Positions 24,585 through 34,413 are shown, counted from the first letter of the stretch. The stretch: 64,000 nt of DNA from Paenibacillus caseinilyticus (GCF_027533645.1 NZ_JAQAGY010000019.1:1-64000), one strand, 5' to 3'. Numbers and translations: made by a program. Notes: a model not told the origin generated them from the letters alone.

Positions 24585-26351
24585 TTAAGAGGGTTGCGGC
24601 AAAGAGGCTTCCCTCCCCCGGAGCGGCAGACGGATCTGCACACACGTGCCCGTGCCTTCTTCACTGTCGATGTGGAACTGGAAGAGATCGTGAAAGCACA
24701 ACCCTAGACGGTAATATGCATTCTTCATGCCGACCCGATCTCCCATGGAATCATCTTCCCTCAAGTAGCCCATGATTTCATTCAGCTTCGAAGCACTCAT
24801 GCCGATGCCGTTATCCCGGATGGAGAACACGAGCTCCCCGCGCTCCTCGTCGACCGCGATAACGATAACGATCAGCCCTTTGCGGGGCGAAGTCTCGATG
24901 CCATGCATGCTCGCATTCTCCACGAAGGGCAGCAGCGTCATCTTCGGAATCGGCAGGTCGCAAGCCGCAGGATCCAGGGTGATCCGGTAATCCAGCTTGT
25001 CGCCGAAGCGGTATTTCTGAATTTCGAGGAATCGCTCGATGAGCTCCATCTCCTCCCGCACGCTGACCCAGTCCCTGCCCCAGGAGATCGATTTGCGGAA
25101 AATTTTGGCCATATGCTGGATGATCTTCGCCGTCTCTCCCTCCCCCTTCATTAGGCTGCGCATACGCACCGTCTCCAGCACATTGAACATGAAGTGGGGG
25201 TTGATCTGGCTCTGAAGCGCATGAAGCTGGGCCTGGCGCTGCTTTAGCTCCGAATCCTTCTTCTGGATATCTGCTATATACACATCATCGATCAGACTTC
25301 GGATCCGGGTGGTCATCCGGTTGAATTCCGCTGTGAGCTGGCCGATCTCATCCTGGTACTCTTCGTCCGGAATCTCTTCGAAGTTCTGGTTCTTTACCTT
25401 CTTCATATGCCTTAAGATGCGGACAAGGCGGACGTGGATCGAGCGTGACATCGCCATAATGATGATCGACGGGATGACGAAATTGAGGCAGGCCAGGTAG
25501 ATCAGGAACTTCCAGGACTTTCGTACTTCCTCGAGCACCACCTTGTCGTTCATGGTCCCGTGAAGACTCCACCCGGAGAGGTAGCTGCGGGTCGTATAAG
25601 GCACTTCAAACTGCAGGGTTTTCTCCCGGGAAGTAAGAGCGGAGAAAAATGAACCGCCACTCTTCCAGTCCACTCCCGGCACATTCGTGGAAGTAATGCG
25701 CCCTTCCCGGCTCACGAAATAGAGTTCACCGTCGAAGGTGGAATTGCGCAGACGCTGTTGGATGATCGTCATATTCAGATCGATCTTCACGAACTTCTCG
25801 TGAACATTGTAATATTTGTAATTATCAAGCCGCTGAAGGAGGCTCAGCGTCTCTCCCGTCCGGAGCAGCACGGGGTTAGGCGCCGGGGCTTTCATCAGTT
25901 CCTTGTACCACGGAGTGCTGCGGACCGTGTCGCTGATATACTCCATACTCCCCGAAGCAAGCAGAGATCTGTTGTCCGAGTACACTTCGATCCGCTGGAT
26001 GGACCGGTAGGTCGTCTCGTTATACTTATCGAACATGCCCCGCAGCGTGTTCTGGTACACTTCAATGTAATCCAGTGAGGACTTGTAGTCCCGGTCCAGC
26101 GTTTCATTCAGCAGAGGATCGGAGAAGAAAAGATACGATACCCCGGCCGCCTCGTCTATGAGACCTTGGATCTCGCTTCCCGTCTTGTCGATCGCGACAG
26201 AGGCATCCCGGTGCTTCTGGTTCTTGATATTGGTTGTAGTTACATGATAGAACACCACATTGGTGAGCACGATCGGGATGAATACCGACAGGACATACAT
26301 CAGCAGCCACTTGTCACGCAGTCTCATATGGTTAAGATGCAGCTTGCCCAT
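24585..26351 (-). CDS. yesM: Sensor histidine kinase, YesM family
   Basis: 588 residues. N-terminal membrane helix 'LLMYVLSVFIPIVLTNVVFY', an extracellular dCache-like sensor of about 240 residues, second helix 'FLIYLACLNFVIPSIIIMAM', HAMP domain, then a His_kinase domain: 'QSQINPHFMFNVLETVRM' with phospho-acceptor His386, and an ATPase with 'PFVENASMHGIE' (N box) and 'FSIRDNGIGM' (G1 box). YesM/YesN pairs control neighbouring polysaccharide-uptake genes in Bacillales. It follows the response regulator by 22 nt in the same operon. Probable signal: an extracellular xylan fragment. Confidence 0.93.
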   Translation of the reverse strand: MGKLHLNHMRLRDKWLLMYVLSVFIPIVLTNVVFYHVTTTNIKNQKHRDASVAIDKTGSEIQGLIDEAAGVSYLFFSDPLLNETLDRDYKSSLDYIEVYQNTLRGMFDKYNETTYRSIQRIEVYSDNRSLLASGSMEYISDTVRSTPWYKELMKAPAPNPVLLRTGETLSLLQRLDNYKYYNVHEKFVKIDLNMTIIQQRLRNSTFDGELYFVSREGRITSTNVPGVDWKSGGSFFSALTSREKTLQFEVPYTTRSYLSGWSLHGTMNDKVVLEEVRKSWKFLIYLACLNFVIPSIIIMAMSRSIHVRLVRILRHMKKVKNQNFEEIPDEEYQDEIGQLTAEFNRMTTRIRSLIDDVYIADIQKKDSELKQRQAQLHALQSQINPHFMFNVLETVRMRSLMKGEGETAKIIQHMAKIFRKSISWGRDWVSVREEMELIERFLEIQKYRFGDKLDYRITLDPAACDLPIPKMTLLPFVENASMHGIETSPRKGLIVIVIAVDEERGELVFSIRDNGIGMSASKLNEIMGYLREDDSMGDRVGMKNAYYRLGLCFHDLFQFHIDSEEGTGTCVQIRLPLRGREASLPQPS

Positions 26352-26373
26352 GCCTGTACTTGCCTCCTTCCTG

Positions 26374-27960
26374 TCAAGCCTTGCCGATCAGCTTGTTGCG
26401 GTATTCCGTCGGCGTGACGCCCTCCAGCTTTTCGAATTGGGTGACGAAATAATCGGCGTTCTGAAAGCCCACTTTGTCGGCGACCTCGTACATCCGCAGG
26501 TCCGTCTGCCTCAGGAGCCTCTTCGCCTCTCCAATGCGGATGCCGAGCAAATAATCGTTGAAGTAAGCGCCGTACGTTTTGCGGAACAGCTGCCCGAGAT
26601 ACACGGGATTCATATAGAAGCGGGCGGCGATGCTCTTCAAGCTGATATTCTCCATATAATGGCTCTCGATAAACTTCCTGATTTTCTCAATGCCGCCCTT
26701 CGCCTGCTCCTTCCTAAGACGCCCGATACAAGCCGAAGCTTCTGTAAGGAATGCGGCGAAATGCTCTCTAAGTGCAGAGAGGCCGGACTCGCGCCCCTGC
26801 CATTCCATGAGATTCTGCAGAGTAGCCAGACTGTTCTCATCGCCCTCCATGCCGCGGATCACATTCACGATATCAATGACGCAGCGGGTGACGCTGTTCG
26901 CGACCGCGCTCGGAGCCAGACGCTTGGTCTTGAACTGGAGGATCATATCGTCCAGTGTGCGGAGGCAGGCATCCAGCCGGTTCTCCTCGAGCTGGTCCAC
27001 GAGCTGCGAATACAGGACCGGGTCGATGTCAAAATAGGACAAGGGCGTACCTTGTACGTGCTCGTAAGCAATCACCGGCTGCCCATCCTCCGCGAATTTG
27101 TAGGCGTATGCTTCATGCGCTGTGCGGTAGGATAGGGGCACGTCGGATATCCGCTCTACCGTTCGTCCGGCGTAGAGCGATACCGGCCCGCAAGCCGCGA
27201 GGGACAGCTCGCGATGCAAGAGGCTTAGAAAGCGGTACAGCGGCTCCCCAGACCCCTCAAGCCGGGCGTGATCCAAGAGCAGGCCATACACGCCCGGCTG
27301 CCCTTCCACCATCGGCAACTCGCCGGACTCCCCTCCGAGCCGTCTCTTCACCACGGGGGCAAGCCGCCTCGGCAGCGACCCTGCCGCTGGCGGCTCCGCC
27401 CCTCCTGCAGGGTCCGTCTGCACCGTAAGCATGATATAGGTAAACTGGGAAGACTGCTCCATACCCAAGACGGCGGACACCCCGAAGGCATCTTCGGGCC
27501 GTACGTTGCCATGGATGAGCAGATCCAGCGCGGCGGAGAATCCCTCCGCAGGCGGATCGACGTATGAGCGGGACAGCCGCCGCAGGCTGAGCCGGCCGGC
27601 CAGCTTCTTCAGCGTATCCTGCATCTCCTCGTCGTCGACCGGCTTCAGGAGATAATCCTGTACGCCGTAGCGGAGCGCCTTCTGGGCATAATGAAAATCA
27701 TGATAGCCGCTGATGATCACGAAGGAAGGCGGAGATGCCTGCTCCTCCGTCACGGTCCGAATGAGCCCGAGGCCGTCCAGCACCGGCATCCGGATATCCG
27801 TAATGACCAGATCCGGGTCGAGCCGCCGGATCTCCGCATGCGCCTCTTCCCCGTTCTCCGCCTCCCCGCATACCTCGTAGCCGAGACCCTCCCAATCGAT
27901 GAGACTCCGCAGTCCCATCCGCACGAACATCTCATCGTCCACCAGCAGCACTTTCAGCAT
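26374..27960 (-). CDS. yesN: Response regulator, YesN family (receiver + AraC HTH)
   Basis: 528 residues from ATG 27960 (GAGGAGG upstream, and 'MLKVLLVDDEMFVRMGL' starts the receiver). Phospho-acceptor Asp55 in 'DLVITDIRMPVLDG', conserved Lys in 'YLLKPVDDEEMQ'. A long central region of unknown fold (about 130-420) is usual in this family. The C-terminal AraC/XylS domain includes 'KSIAARFYMNPVYLGQLFRK' and 'YEVADKVGFQNADYFVTQFE'. It should activate the lplA-lplB-ytcP-xylanase genes after phosphorylation by the adjacent kinase. A perfect cre lies in its promoter region. Confidence 0.94.
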   Translation of the reverse strand: MLKVLLVDDEMFVRMGLRSLIDWEGLGYEVCGEAENGEEAHAEIRRLDPDLVITDIRMPVLDGLGLIRTVTEEQASPPSFVIISGYHDFHYAQKALRYGVQDYLLKPVDDEEMQDTLKKLAGRLSLRRLSRSYVDPPAEGFSAALDLLIHGNVRPEDAFGVSAVLGMEQSSQFTYIMLTVQTDPAGGAEPPAAGSLPRRLAPVVKRRLGGESGELPMVEGQPGVYGLLLDHARLEGSGEPLYRFLSLLHRELSLAACGPVSLYAGRTVERISDVPLSYRTAHEAYAYKFAEDGQPVIAYEHVQGTPLSYFDIDPVLYSQLVDQLEENRLDACLRTLDDMILQFKTKRLAPSAVANSVTRCVIDIVNVIRGMEGDENSLATLQNLMEWQGRESGLSALREHFAAFLTEASACIGRLRKEQAKGGIEKIRKFIESHYMENISLKSIAARFYMNPVYLGQLFRKTYGAYFNDYLLGIRIGEAKRLLRQTDLRMYEVADKVGFQNADYFVTQFEKLEGVTPTEYRNKLIGKA

Positions 27961-28012
27961 CGGCAGGCTCCTCCTCTCGCTTTTCTTCAAGCCTATTTTG
28001 TATTTCCTAGTT

Positions 28013-28026
28013 TGTAATCGTTTTCA
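28013..28026 (-). promoter_or_regulatory. cre site in the yesN promoter region
   Basis: Minus strand TGAAAACGATTACA fits all 14 positions of the CcpA-binding consensus TGWAANCGNTNWCA. A TATACT -10-like hexamer lies just upstream (about 28031-28037), so CcpA binding would cover the start point. The gene start is about 53 nt away. Confidence 0.7.
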
Positions 28027-28137
28027 AGTTAGTATAATTCAATTTCCTACTTCTGGATACCCATCCGACTTTACCTTTTACTTTGGAGATTAAAGAGTAT
28101 AATTGTTACATACTGGAAGTAGAAAGGATGCATATCC

Positions 28138-28704
28138 ATGATCAATGAAAGCCCTAAGCTGAACCTGCTGGCCCTCTCCGGGAGTCTGCGCAGCCGCTCC
28201 TCCAATACGGATCTCCTAAAAGCCATAGCTGCACTGGCGCCCGGTTCCGTGCATGTATCCTTCTTCGAAGCGGCCGGAGAACTGCCACACTTCAATCCCG
28301 ATCTGGACCAGGAAGGGGATGAGGCTCCAGAGGCGGTTCGCTCCTTCCGCAGCCGGCTCCAATCTGCAGACGCCCTGTTGATCTGTACCCCGGAATACGC
28401 CAGGGGTGTGCCCGGCTCCCTGAAGAATGCCCTGGACTGGATCGTGTCCTCGGGAGAGCTCGTGAACAAACCGGTCTCCGTCATCTCGGCTTCTCCCTTC
28501 GAGACCGGAGGAGAGATCGCACAGGCTTCTCTTCTGCTTACTCTCGGGATGATGACGGCCAAGCTCGATCCTTCGATGAACCTTGCCGTTCCGTTCGTGA
28601 ACAAAAAGCTGAAGGGAGACGAGATAACCGATGAGGCAACGAAGGATAGGCTGAAGATGCTGCTGGGGGTGCTGCTGCGGCATGCGGCCGAGGTCCGGGC
28701 CTAG
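28138..28704 (+). CDS. NADPH-dependent FMN reductase family protein
   Basis: 188 residues, flavodoxin-like fold. Phosphate-binding loop 'LLALSGSLRSRSSNTDLL' and the flavin-contacting 'LLICTPEYARGVPGSLKNALDWIVSS' are diagnostic of the SsuE/AzoR/ArsH-like NAD(P)H:FMN oxidoreductases. Cytoplasmic; donates electrons to flavin or quinones/azo compounds. GAAAGGA lies 9 nt before ATG. Divergent from yesN and convergent with the next kinase gene, the two stops overlapping by 4 bp. Confidence 0.92.
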   Translation: MINESPKLNLLALSGSLRSRSSNTDLLKAIAALAPGSVHVSFFEAAGELPHFNPDLDQEGDEAPEAVRSFRSRLQSADALLICTPEYARGVPGSLKNALDWIVSSGELVNKPVSVISASPFETGGEIAQASLLLTLGMMTAKLDPSMNLAVPFVNKKLKGDEITDEATKDRLKMLLGVLLRHAAEVRA

Positions 28705-29975
28705 TTCGGCCCCAAGGCATTATCCCAGGATCCGAGCGGCAGCGTGATTGCGAACTTGGTTCCGTGCTGTGCCCTCGAAGTAACCATCACGCTGCCTCCA
28801 AGCGCATGAATGACTTGGTACGAATAGGTCAGACCGAGTCCCGTACCATTCGATTTGGTCGAGAAGTAGATGGAACCGAGCCGGTTCATCTGGCTTTCGT
28901 TCATGCCGATCCCATTATCCTTGATCGTGAGCAGGGCGTGGCGGTCCTCTGACGTCAGCCGGAGACTGACTTTGCCGTTCGGCACTTCCGAACAGGCTTC
29001 GACGGCATTCTTGATGAAGTTGAGCAGCACCTGCTTGATTTCGTCAGGATTGGCCATCATCCGCAGAGGCTCTCCCGGCGTATGGATCTCCAGCTCTACA
29101 TTGTTCATGTTGGCGAACGGTGACATGACTTCGCCGATGGCCTGCAGCTGTTCCGACAGGTCGACGAGTTCGCTCCGTTCGGCGCGCGGCTTGGATATCG
29201 ACAAATAATCGGACAGAATCGTCTCCGTCCGCTGAATTTCCTCGAGCGAGATGGCAATATATTGATCGATCTTGGCATGGTTGTCCGGGTTCTCCCGGAT
29301 TAGCTTGAGGAAGCCCTTCACTGCCGTAAGCGGATTGCGGACCTCATGCGCCAGGGAAGCCGCCACATGGCTCATCGTCTCAATCTTCTCGTGCTGCGCA
29401 TGCCGGATGAATAGATCCTTGTCCGCCACCGACTTGCTGAACAACGACATCAGAAGCCAGACGCCAAGTGCGTTCTGAATGGGGATGACGACCATATGAA
29501 AAGGGAGGTGCAGCATCACTTGGGCCGGGAAGAAGAAGTAGACCAGCCCGAGAGGAACGACGGAGAAGACAACGCCGGCCGTGAAGGTGACCAAGGACTT
29601 GCGGTACGTACTCTTATACCACTCACACAGAATCAGGGATAGCCCGAAGCTGCACGCGAGGATGAACAGCGACACGGACGCTCCCTGCCCGCCGATGTAA
29701 AAGCGGTATACCACGAATTCCAGCGACAGGATGACCGCGGTCTGAAGCCCCCCATACACGAGGGCGAAGAAGATCATCACGTACCGGATGTCGAAAATGA
29801 GTCCTTCCGTCCGACTCGAAGCGAACGTCATGGAAAGCAGCAGGCAGGCGGAGCTCGTCGCGAGGATAAACCATGGACTGTAATTCCGAAGCTTATCCCG
29901 GTAATAGATATTGTAGGCCACGAATGGCGCAAGGGCGAAAAAGAGCTGCAGGATTATCTCTTTAAACAAACTCAT
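28701..29975 (-). CDS. Sensor histidine kinase with 5TM-LYT-type membrane domain
   Basis: 424 residues. Residues 1-200 hold about five to six membrane helices in the pattern of the 5TMR-LYT sensor ('RTEGLIFDIRYVMIFFALVYGGLQTAVIL'-type region: RYVMIFFALVYGGLQ). The kinase core has 'SHVAASLAHEVRNPLTAVKG' (phospho-His near 212), 'ISLEEIQRTETILSDYLS', N box 'NFIKNAVEACSEVPN', 'LTIKDNGIGMNESQ' and G2 'STKSNGTGLGLTYSYQVI'. This architecture resembles the sporulation kinase KinB and related proteins. No response regulator is adjacent, as for Bacillales sporulation kinases; phosphorelay input is possible but inferred. Confidence 0.9.
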   Translation of the reverse strand: MSLFKEIILQLFFALAPFVAYNIYYRDKLRNYSPWFILATSSACLLLSMTFASSRTEGLIFDIRYVMIFFALVYGGLQTAVILSLEFVVYRFYIGGQGASVSLFILACSFGLSLILCEWYKSTYRKSLVTFTAGVVFSVVPLGLVYFFFPAQVMLHLPFHMVVIPIQNALGVWLLMSLFSKSVADKDLFIRHAQHEKIETMSHVAASLAHEVRNPLTAVKGFLKLIRENPDNHAKIDQYIAISLEEIQRTETILSDYLSISKPRAERSELVDLSEQLQAIGEVMSPFANMNNVELEIHTPGEPLRMMANPDEIKQVLLNFIKNAVEACSEVPNGKVSLRLTSEDRHALLTIKDNGIGMNESQMNRLGSIYFSTKSNGTGLGLTYSYQVIHALGGSVMVTSRAQHGTKFAITLPLGSWDNALGPN

Positions 29976-30146
29976 CAGGTCAACCCCAATACGGTTTTGG
30001 CTTCATGCTATCGTTCCTTAAACCTGATTCGACACGAGGGTGCGCAATCCTGCCGCAGGCAAGGAAAAAAACGGCAAAACCCGCTCCCTCATCCCGGGGT
30101 CATCCTACCCTAGCCTCAAATTCGCCCCGCCCATAAACGCGGTCCA

Positions 30147-30230
30147 AGATAAACGCGCGTAGTCCTTTAAGGACTACGCGCGTTTATTAGAAATATAAGA
30201 AGACAGGATCGAGCTCTAGTATATAAGTTC
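30147..30230 (+). repeat. Dispersed structured repeat, copy 1
   Basis: Begins with a perfect palindrome, arms ATAAACGCGCGTAGTCCTT (30149-30167) and its complement (30169-30187) around one base, followed by a shared 3' part containing AAGAAGACAGGATCGAG. TATTAGAA (30185-30192) pairs with TTCTAATA (30228-30235), giving a second hairpin. The 3' end abuts the terminator of asnA (30241-30279). A partial 5' motif ATAAACGCGGTCC just before it (30133-30145) may be a truncated further copy. The gap 29976-30322 otherwise holds no gene. Confidence 0.85.
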
Positions 30231-30240
30231 TAATAGTTCA

Positions 30241-30304
30241 AACAAGCCTGTCTGCCTTCTTCAGTCAGACAGGCTTGTTATAGGCTGCGGCGCTTCGCCG
30301 CAGC
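30241..30304 (-). terminator. Two consecutive hairpins after asnA
   Basis: GCTGCGGCG/CGCCGCAGC (30284-30304, loop 3) and AACAAGCCTGTCTG/CAGACAGGCTTGTT (30241-30279, 14-bp stem). Read from asnA on the minus strand the second ends in TTGTTTG. Probably the asnA terminator. Confidence 0.7.
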
Positions 30305-30322
30305 GTTACCCGGGCATGAGCT

Positions 30323-31351
30323 TCAATCCGCCGGATTCAGCAGCAGTATTCCTCTCTCCCTGCACGCCTCCACCGTTTCTGCCGGCCAGACGGACATCTG
30401 CACTTCCCCGATGTGCGCCTTGCGGAGCAGGAACATCGCCACCCGCGACTGGCCGATTCCCCCGCCCATCGTATAAGGCAGTTCCTGGTTCATCAGCATC
30501 CGGTGGAAGGGAAGCGACAACCGTTCTTCGCAGCCGCTCTCCCGGAGCTGGGCCTCGAGCGCGGCCTCGTCCACCCGCACACCCATAGAGGAGATCTCGA
30601 AGGACGTCTCCAGCACTGGATACCATACGATCAGATCCCCGTTCAGCTGCCAGTCGTCATAATCCGGGGATCTCCCGTCATGAATGTCTCCGGAGGCCAG
30701 CTTGCCCCCGATCCGCAGCAGGAAGACGGCACCTTTCTCCCGCGCGGCCGCATGCTCCCGCTCCTTCGGAGACAGCGCTGCGTAAGCATTCTCGAGCTCC
30801 TGTGTCGTTACGAAGTGAATCTCCTCCGGCAGCACCGGCGTGAGCTCAGGATACAGGGTGGCAAGCTCCGCTTCCGTTTCTTTCAGCGCCTCATAGATGA
30901 GCCTCACCGCAGCTTTCAACGTCTCCAGATGCCGCTCTTCCCGCGAGATCACTTTCTCCCAGTCCCACTGGTCGACAAGATACGAGTGCAGCGGTCCTGT
31001 CGTCTCGTCCCGCCGGATCGCCTTCATGTCCGTGTACAGCCCTTCGCCCGGCTCCAGCCCGTAATAGCGCGCCGCCATCCGTTTCCACTTCGCCAGGGAC
31101 TGCACGACTTCGAGCTGCAGAGGATCATCTCCGCTCCCCGCCGCGTCGAAGGCAACGGACCGCTCCCACCCGTTCAGGTTGTCGTTGATTCCGGTACCGG
31201 CCGCTACGAATAAGGGCGCGGACACTTTCATCAGGTTCAACTTGCCGCTCAGCTTCGCTTCGAACATCCCTTTGGCGCCAGCCGCCCGCTTCTCGGTTTC
31301 CCTCGCCCGCGCTCCCGCCGTATTCTCCGTTACCACTACTGGGTTCATCAT
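30323..31351 (-). CDS. asnA: Aspartate--ammonia ligase
   Basis: 342 residues, ammonia-dependent asparagine synthetase of class II aminoacyl-tRNA synthetase fold: aspartate + NH3 + ATP to asparagine + AMP + PPi. Diagnostic text: 'LMKVSAPLFVAAGTGINDNL', 'VVQSLAKWKRMAARYYGL', 'GLYTDMKAIRRDET', 'HSYLVDQWDWEKVI', 'ILLLNPAD' and the motif-3 region 'YTMGGGIGQSRVAMFLL'. Two ATG codons are adjacent at the start; GGAGAGAAGG lies upstream. No T-box leader text was seen in front of the gene. Monocistronic. Confidence 0.97.
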   Translation of the reverse strand: MMNPVVVTENTAGARARETEKRAAGAKGMFEAKLSGKLNLMKVSAPLFVAAGTGINDNLNGWERSVAFDAAGSGDDPLQLEVVQSLAKWKRMAARYYGLEPGEGLYTDMKAIRRDETTGPLHSYLVDQWDWEKVISREERHLETLKAAVRLIYEALKETEAELATLYPELTPVLPEEIHFVTTQELENAYAALSPKEREHAAAREKGAVFLLRIGGKLASGDIHDGRSPDYDDWQLNGDLIVWYPVLETSFEISSMGVRVDEAALEAQLRESGCEERLSLPFHRMLMNQELPYTMGGGIGQSRVAMFLLRKAHIGEVQMSVWPAETVEACRERGILLLNPAD

Positions 31352-31713
31352 CCTTACCTTCTCTCCTGATTAGTTTGGCGTCGTCGCCTTCTGCGGCACA
31401 ATACCGCTTCTCTTCTTTAATCTACTAAATTATCCCATAGATTACAATATTAATGTTTTATTGAGATATATGGATCTCCCTCATTGTTCTACCGCCGAGC
31501 ATTCCGGGTTCTGTTATTCTAGCAACTTCGGAGGAGTAAGGAGGGACGAACGCCTCTCCGAAAAAAAATAGGCACCTGCTCCCATCACATATCCCCGTCC
31601 TCCTTGAATATAGTTAGTAACAAGCACTCTTTTTATAAAGTCTTGTTCTTCCGAAACCATCATCCGGTTTCTCATTTTGCTTACCATGAAGCCCACTTCA
31701 GGAGGTGTCCCGC
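31352..31713. other. Intergenic region between divergent asnA and yhbH
   Basis: AT-rich near 31420-31480 where the asnA promoter should lie. CTTCGGAGG and CCTCTCCGAA (about 31527-31562) can form a long stem followed by an A-run on the plus strand, so it is not a terminator for either gene. No gene seen. Confidence 0.4.
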
Positions 31714-32874
31714 ATGACAGAGCCTTTATTTACCGTCTCAAGAGAAGATTGGTCCCTGCACCGCAAAGGATATCAAGACCAGACCCGCCATCAGGAAAAA
31801 GTACGCGAAGCCATCAAACAAAACCTGCCTGACCTGGTGACGGACGAGAGCATCGTGATGTCGGACGGCAAGCAGATCGTGAAGGTACCTATCCGCTCCC
31901 TGGATGAGTACCGTTTCCGTTATAACTACAACAAGAGCAAGCATGTCGGTCAAGGTGACGGCGACAGTCAGGTCGGCGATGTGCTCGGGGTCGATCCGCA
32001 GCCGGCCAAAGGGGCAGGCAAAGGTGAAGGGGCGGGCGACCAGCCCGGCGACGATTATTACGATGCGGAGGTCCAGATGGAGGAGCTTCAGACGATGCTC
32101 TTCGAGGAACTGGAGCTGCCGAACCTGCAGCAGAAAGAAAAGGATAACATAACGACCAAAGAGATTATTTTCAACGACGTGCGCAAGAAGGGCATTATGT
32201 CCAACATCGACAAGAAACGGACGATCATGGAGAACCTCCGCCGCAACTCACGCGAGGGCACCCCGGGCATCCATCATATCTCGCCGGATGATCTGCGCTT
32301 TCGCACCTGGGATGAGATCATTACGCCGCAGTCCAATGCGTTGATCCTGGCCATGATGGATACCTCGGGTTCCATGGGATCGTTCGAGAAATATATTGCC
32401 CGCTCGTTCTTCTTCTGGATGACCCGCTTCCTGCGCACCAAGTACGAGCATGTGGAGATTGTCTTCATCGCGCATCATACGGAAGCGAAGGAAGTGACAG
32501 AGGAAGAGTTCTTCACGAAGGGTGAGAGCGGCGGCACGATCTGCTCCTCCGCTTACCAGCTCGCTGTCGATCTCATCGACCGCAAATACCCGCCTTCCCG
32601 CTATAACATCTACCCGTTCCACTTCTCCGACGGCGACAACCTGACTTCGGACAACGAGCGCTGCGTGAAGCTTATCGGCGAACTCGTGAAGCGGGCGAAC
32701 CTGTTCGGCTACGGCGAGGTTAACCAATATAACCGGAGTTCCACCCTCATGTCGGCCTACCGCAATATCCACGATCCGAAGTTCGTGCATTATGTCATCC
32801 GCGAGAAAGGCGAAGTATATAAAGCGCTGCGGACCTTCTTCCCCAAAAATCTCGAAGGGAGAGCCGCCCGATGA
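31714..32874 (+). CDS. yhbH: Sporulation protein YhbH (DUF444, von Willebrand A-like)
   Basis: 386 residues. ATG 31714 has GGAGG 8 nt upstream; a GTG nine bases earlier overlaps the RBS. Family text: '[25 protein letters not shown]'-type start ([18 protein letters not shown]), '[19 protein letters not shown]', and a VWA-like domain with MIDAS motif '[20 protein letters not shown]'. A Gly-rich acidic linker (about 85-125) separates the parts. In Bacillus this gene is made in the mother cell during sporulation; biochemical role unknown. Overlaps spoVR by 4 bp (ATGA). The usual companion kinase gene prkA is not adjacent. Confidence 0.94.
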   Translation: MTEPLFTVSREDWSLHRKGYQDQTRHQEKVREAIKQNLPDLVTDESIVMSDGKQIVKVPIRSLDEYRFRYNYNKSKHVGQGDGDSQVGDVLGVDPQPAKGAGKGEGAGDQPGDDYYDAEVQMEELQTMLFEELELPNLQQKEKDNITTKEIIFNDVRKKGIMSNIDKKRTIMENLRRNSREGTPGIHHISPDDLRFRTWDEIITPQSNALILAMMDTSGSMGSFEKYIARSFFFWMTRFLRTKYEHVEIVFIAHHTEAKEVTEEEFFTKGESGGTICSSAYQLAVDLIDRKYPPSRYNIYPFHFSDGDNLTSDNERCVKLIGELVKRANLFGYGEVNQYNRSSTLMSAYRNIHDPKFVHYVIREKGEVYKALRTFFPKNLEGRAAR

Positions 32875-34286
32875 AGCTCGATGATATCAAAAAACTGGAG
32901 TATGCCATTGCCGAAATTACGGAAGTCGCCACCGGTTTCGGACTCGACTTCTATCCGATGCGCTATGAGATCTGCCCGGCCGAGATCATCTATACCTTCG
33001 GCGCCTACGGGATGCCCACCCGCTTCAGCCACTGGAGCTTCGGCAAGACGTTCCACAAGATGAAAATGCAGTATGACTTCGGCCTCAGCAAGATCTACGA
33101 GCTCGTCATCAACTCCGATCCGTGCTACGCGTTCCTGCTCGACGGCAACTCGCTCATCCAGAACAAGCTCATTGTCGCTCACGTCCTGGCGCACTGCGAC
33201 TTCTTCAAGAACAACGTCCGTTTCTCGAAGACGAACCGGAACATGGTCGAGAGCATGTCGGCTACGGCCGAGCGGATCCGGCAGTACGAGATCGAATACG
33301 GCAGCGAGGAGGTCGAGAAATTCATCGACGCCGTACTGGCCATCCAGGAGCATGTCGATCCCCTGATCTCCAAGCCCCAGCGCGGGATGAGCGGACTGCG
33401 GACCGAAGCCGCGTCCCTGCCGACCGAGCGGACTTTCGGCTATGAAGACCTCTGGGATCTGGACGAGAAGCCCAAAGCGCCCGAGAGCAAGGAAGGCCCC
33501 TCCAAGTTCCCGCCCCGGCCGGAGAAGGATCTCATGCTCTTCATCGAGGAGTATGCTCCGTATATGAAAGACTGGCAGCGGGACATCATGACGATGCTGC
33601 GCGACGAGATGCTGTATTTCTGGCCGCAGATGGAGACGAAGATCATGAACGAGGGCTGGGCCTCCTATTGGCATCAGCGCATCCTGCGGGAGCTCGACCT
33701 CACCGAGGATGAGACGATCGAATACGCCAAGCTGAACTCTTCGGTTGTCGTCCCATCCCGTCACAGCCTCAATCCTTACTATCTCGGGCTCAAAATCTTC
33801 GAGGATATTGAGAAGCGCTGGGAGAATCCCAGCCGCGAGGACCGCGAGAAATTCGGCTACAAGGGGGGCGAAGGCCGGCAGAAGATGTTCGAGGTGCGCG
33901 AATTCGACTCCGACTCCTCCTTCATCCGCAACTACATGACGAAGCAGCTCGTCGACGAGCTCGATCTCTATGTATTCGAGAAGAAGGGACCCGAGTGGAA
34001 AATCACAGACAAATCGTGGGAGAATATCCGCGATCAGCTTATCTTCGCCCGGGTGAATGGCGGCTTCCCTTACATTGTCGTGGAAGACGGCGACTATGAG
34101 CGCAGCGGAGAACTGTACCTGCGCCACATGTACGAAGGTACCGAGCTCGATCTCAAGTATGTGGAGCGCACCCTTCCTTATATCCACCGGCTCTGGGGCA
34201 AGCCCGTTTACCTGGAGAGCATGATCGAAGGCAAGCCCGTTCTCTTCTCGTATGACGGACGGAAGCACAACCGGAAGTTTCTGTGA
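32871..34286 (+). CDS. spoVR: SpoVR family protein
   Basis: 471 residues, full length. Characteristic text includes '[20 protein letters not shown]', '[20 protein letters not shown]', '[16 protein letters not shown]', '[19 protein letters not shown]' and '[17 protein letters not shown]'. In Bacillus subtilis SpoVR is needed for normal spore cortex formation; enterobacterial YcgB is a homologue. Several conserved His/Glu suggest metal binding, unproven. Start overlaps the yhbH stop, so translation is coupled; a strong terminator follows. Confidence 0.96.
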   Translation: MKLDDIKKLEYAIAEITEVATGFGLDFYPMRYEICPAEIIYTFGAYGMPTRFSHWSFGKTFHKMKMQYDFGLSKIYELVINSDPCYAFLLDGNSLIQNKLIVAHVLAHCDFFKNNVRFSKTNRNMVESMSATAERIRQYEIEYGSEEVEKFIDAVLAIQEHVDPLISKPQRGMSGLRTEAASLPTERTFGYEDLWDLDEKPKAPESKEGPSKFPPRPEKDLMLFIEEYAPYMKDWQRDIMTMLRDEMLYFWPQMETKIMNEGWASYWHQRILRELDLTEDETIEYAKLNSSVVVPSRHSLNPYYLGLKIFEDIEKRWENPSREDREKFGYKGGEGRQKMFEVREFDSDSSFIRNYMTKQLVDELDLYVFEKKGPEWKITDKSWENIRDQLIFARVNGGFPYIVVEDGDYERSGELYLRHMYEGTELDLKYVERTLPYIHRLWGKPVYLESMIEGKPVLFSYDGRKHNRKFL

Positions 34287-34354
34287 ACCTGCGGGTTATA
34301 TTATCTGAAATTTCTGATATAAATAGGCATGCAGGTTCAGTATGGTCACTTCCC

Positions 34355-34413
34355 GATGAACACAAAAAGGCCGCGGCAGAGTTCGATTCTGCTGCGGCCT
34401 TTTTGTGTTCATC
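34355..34413. terminator. Strong bidirectional terminator
   Basis: GATGAACACAAAAAGGCCGC at 34355 and its full complement ending at 34413 form a near-perfect stem of about 25 bp (GC core GGCCGCGGCAG / CTGCTGCGGCC) with a 9-nt loop and T5 on both strands. Serves spoVR and the convergent XRE gene. Confidence 0.92.

Noticed and set aside
24319..24645. 108-codon ORF between yesM and lplA
   Set aside because: Low-complexity text, no RBS, spans the yesM terminator and stop region.
31352..31500. T-box leader before asnA or thrC
   Set aside because: No GGTGGNACCGCG-like T-box sequence in either leader.
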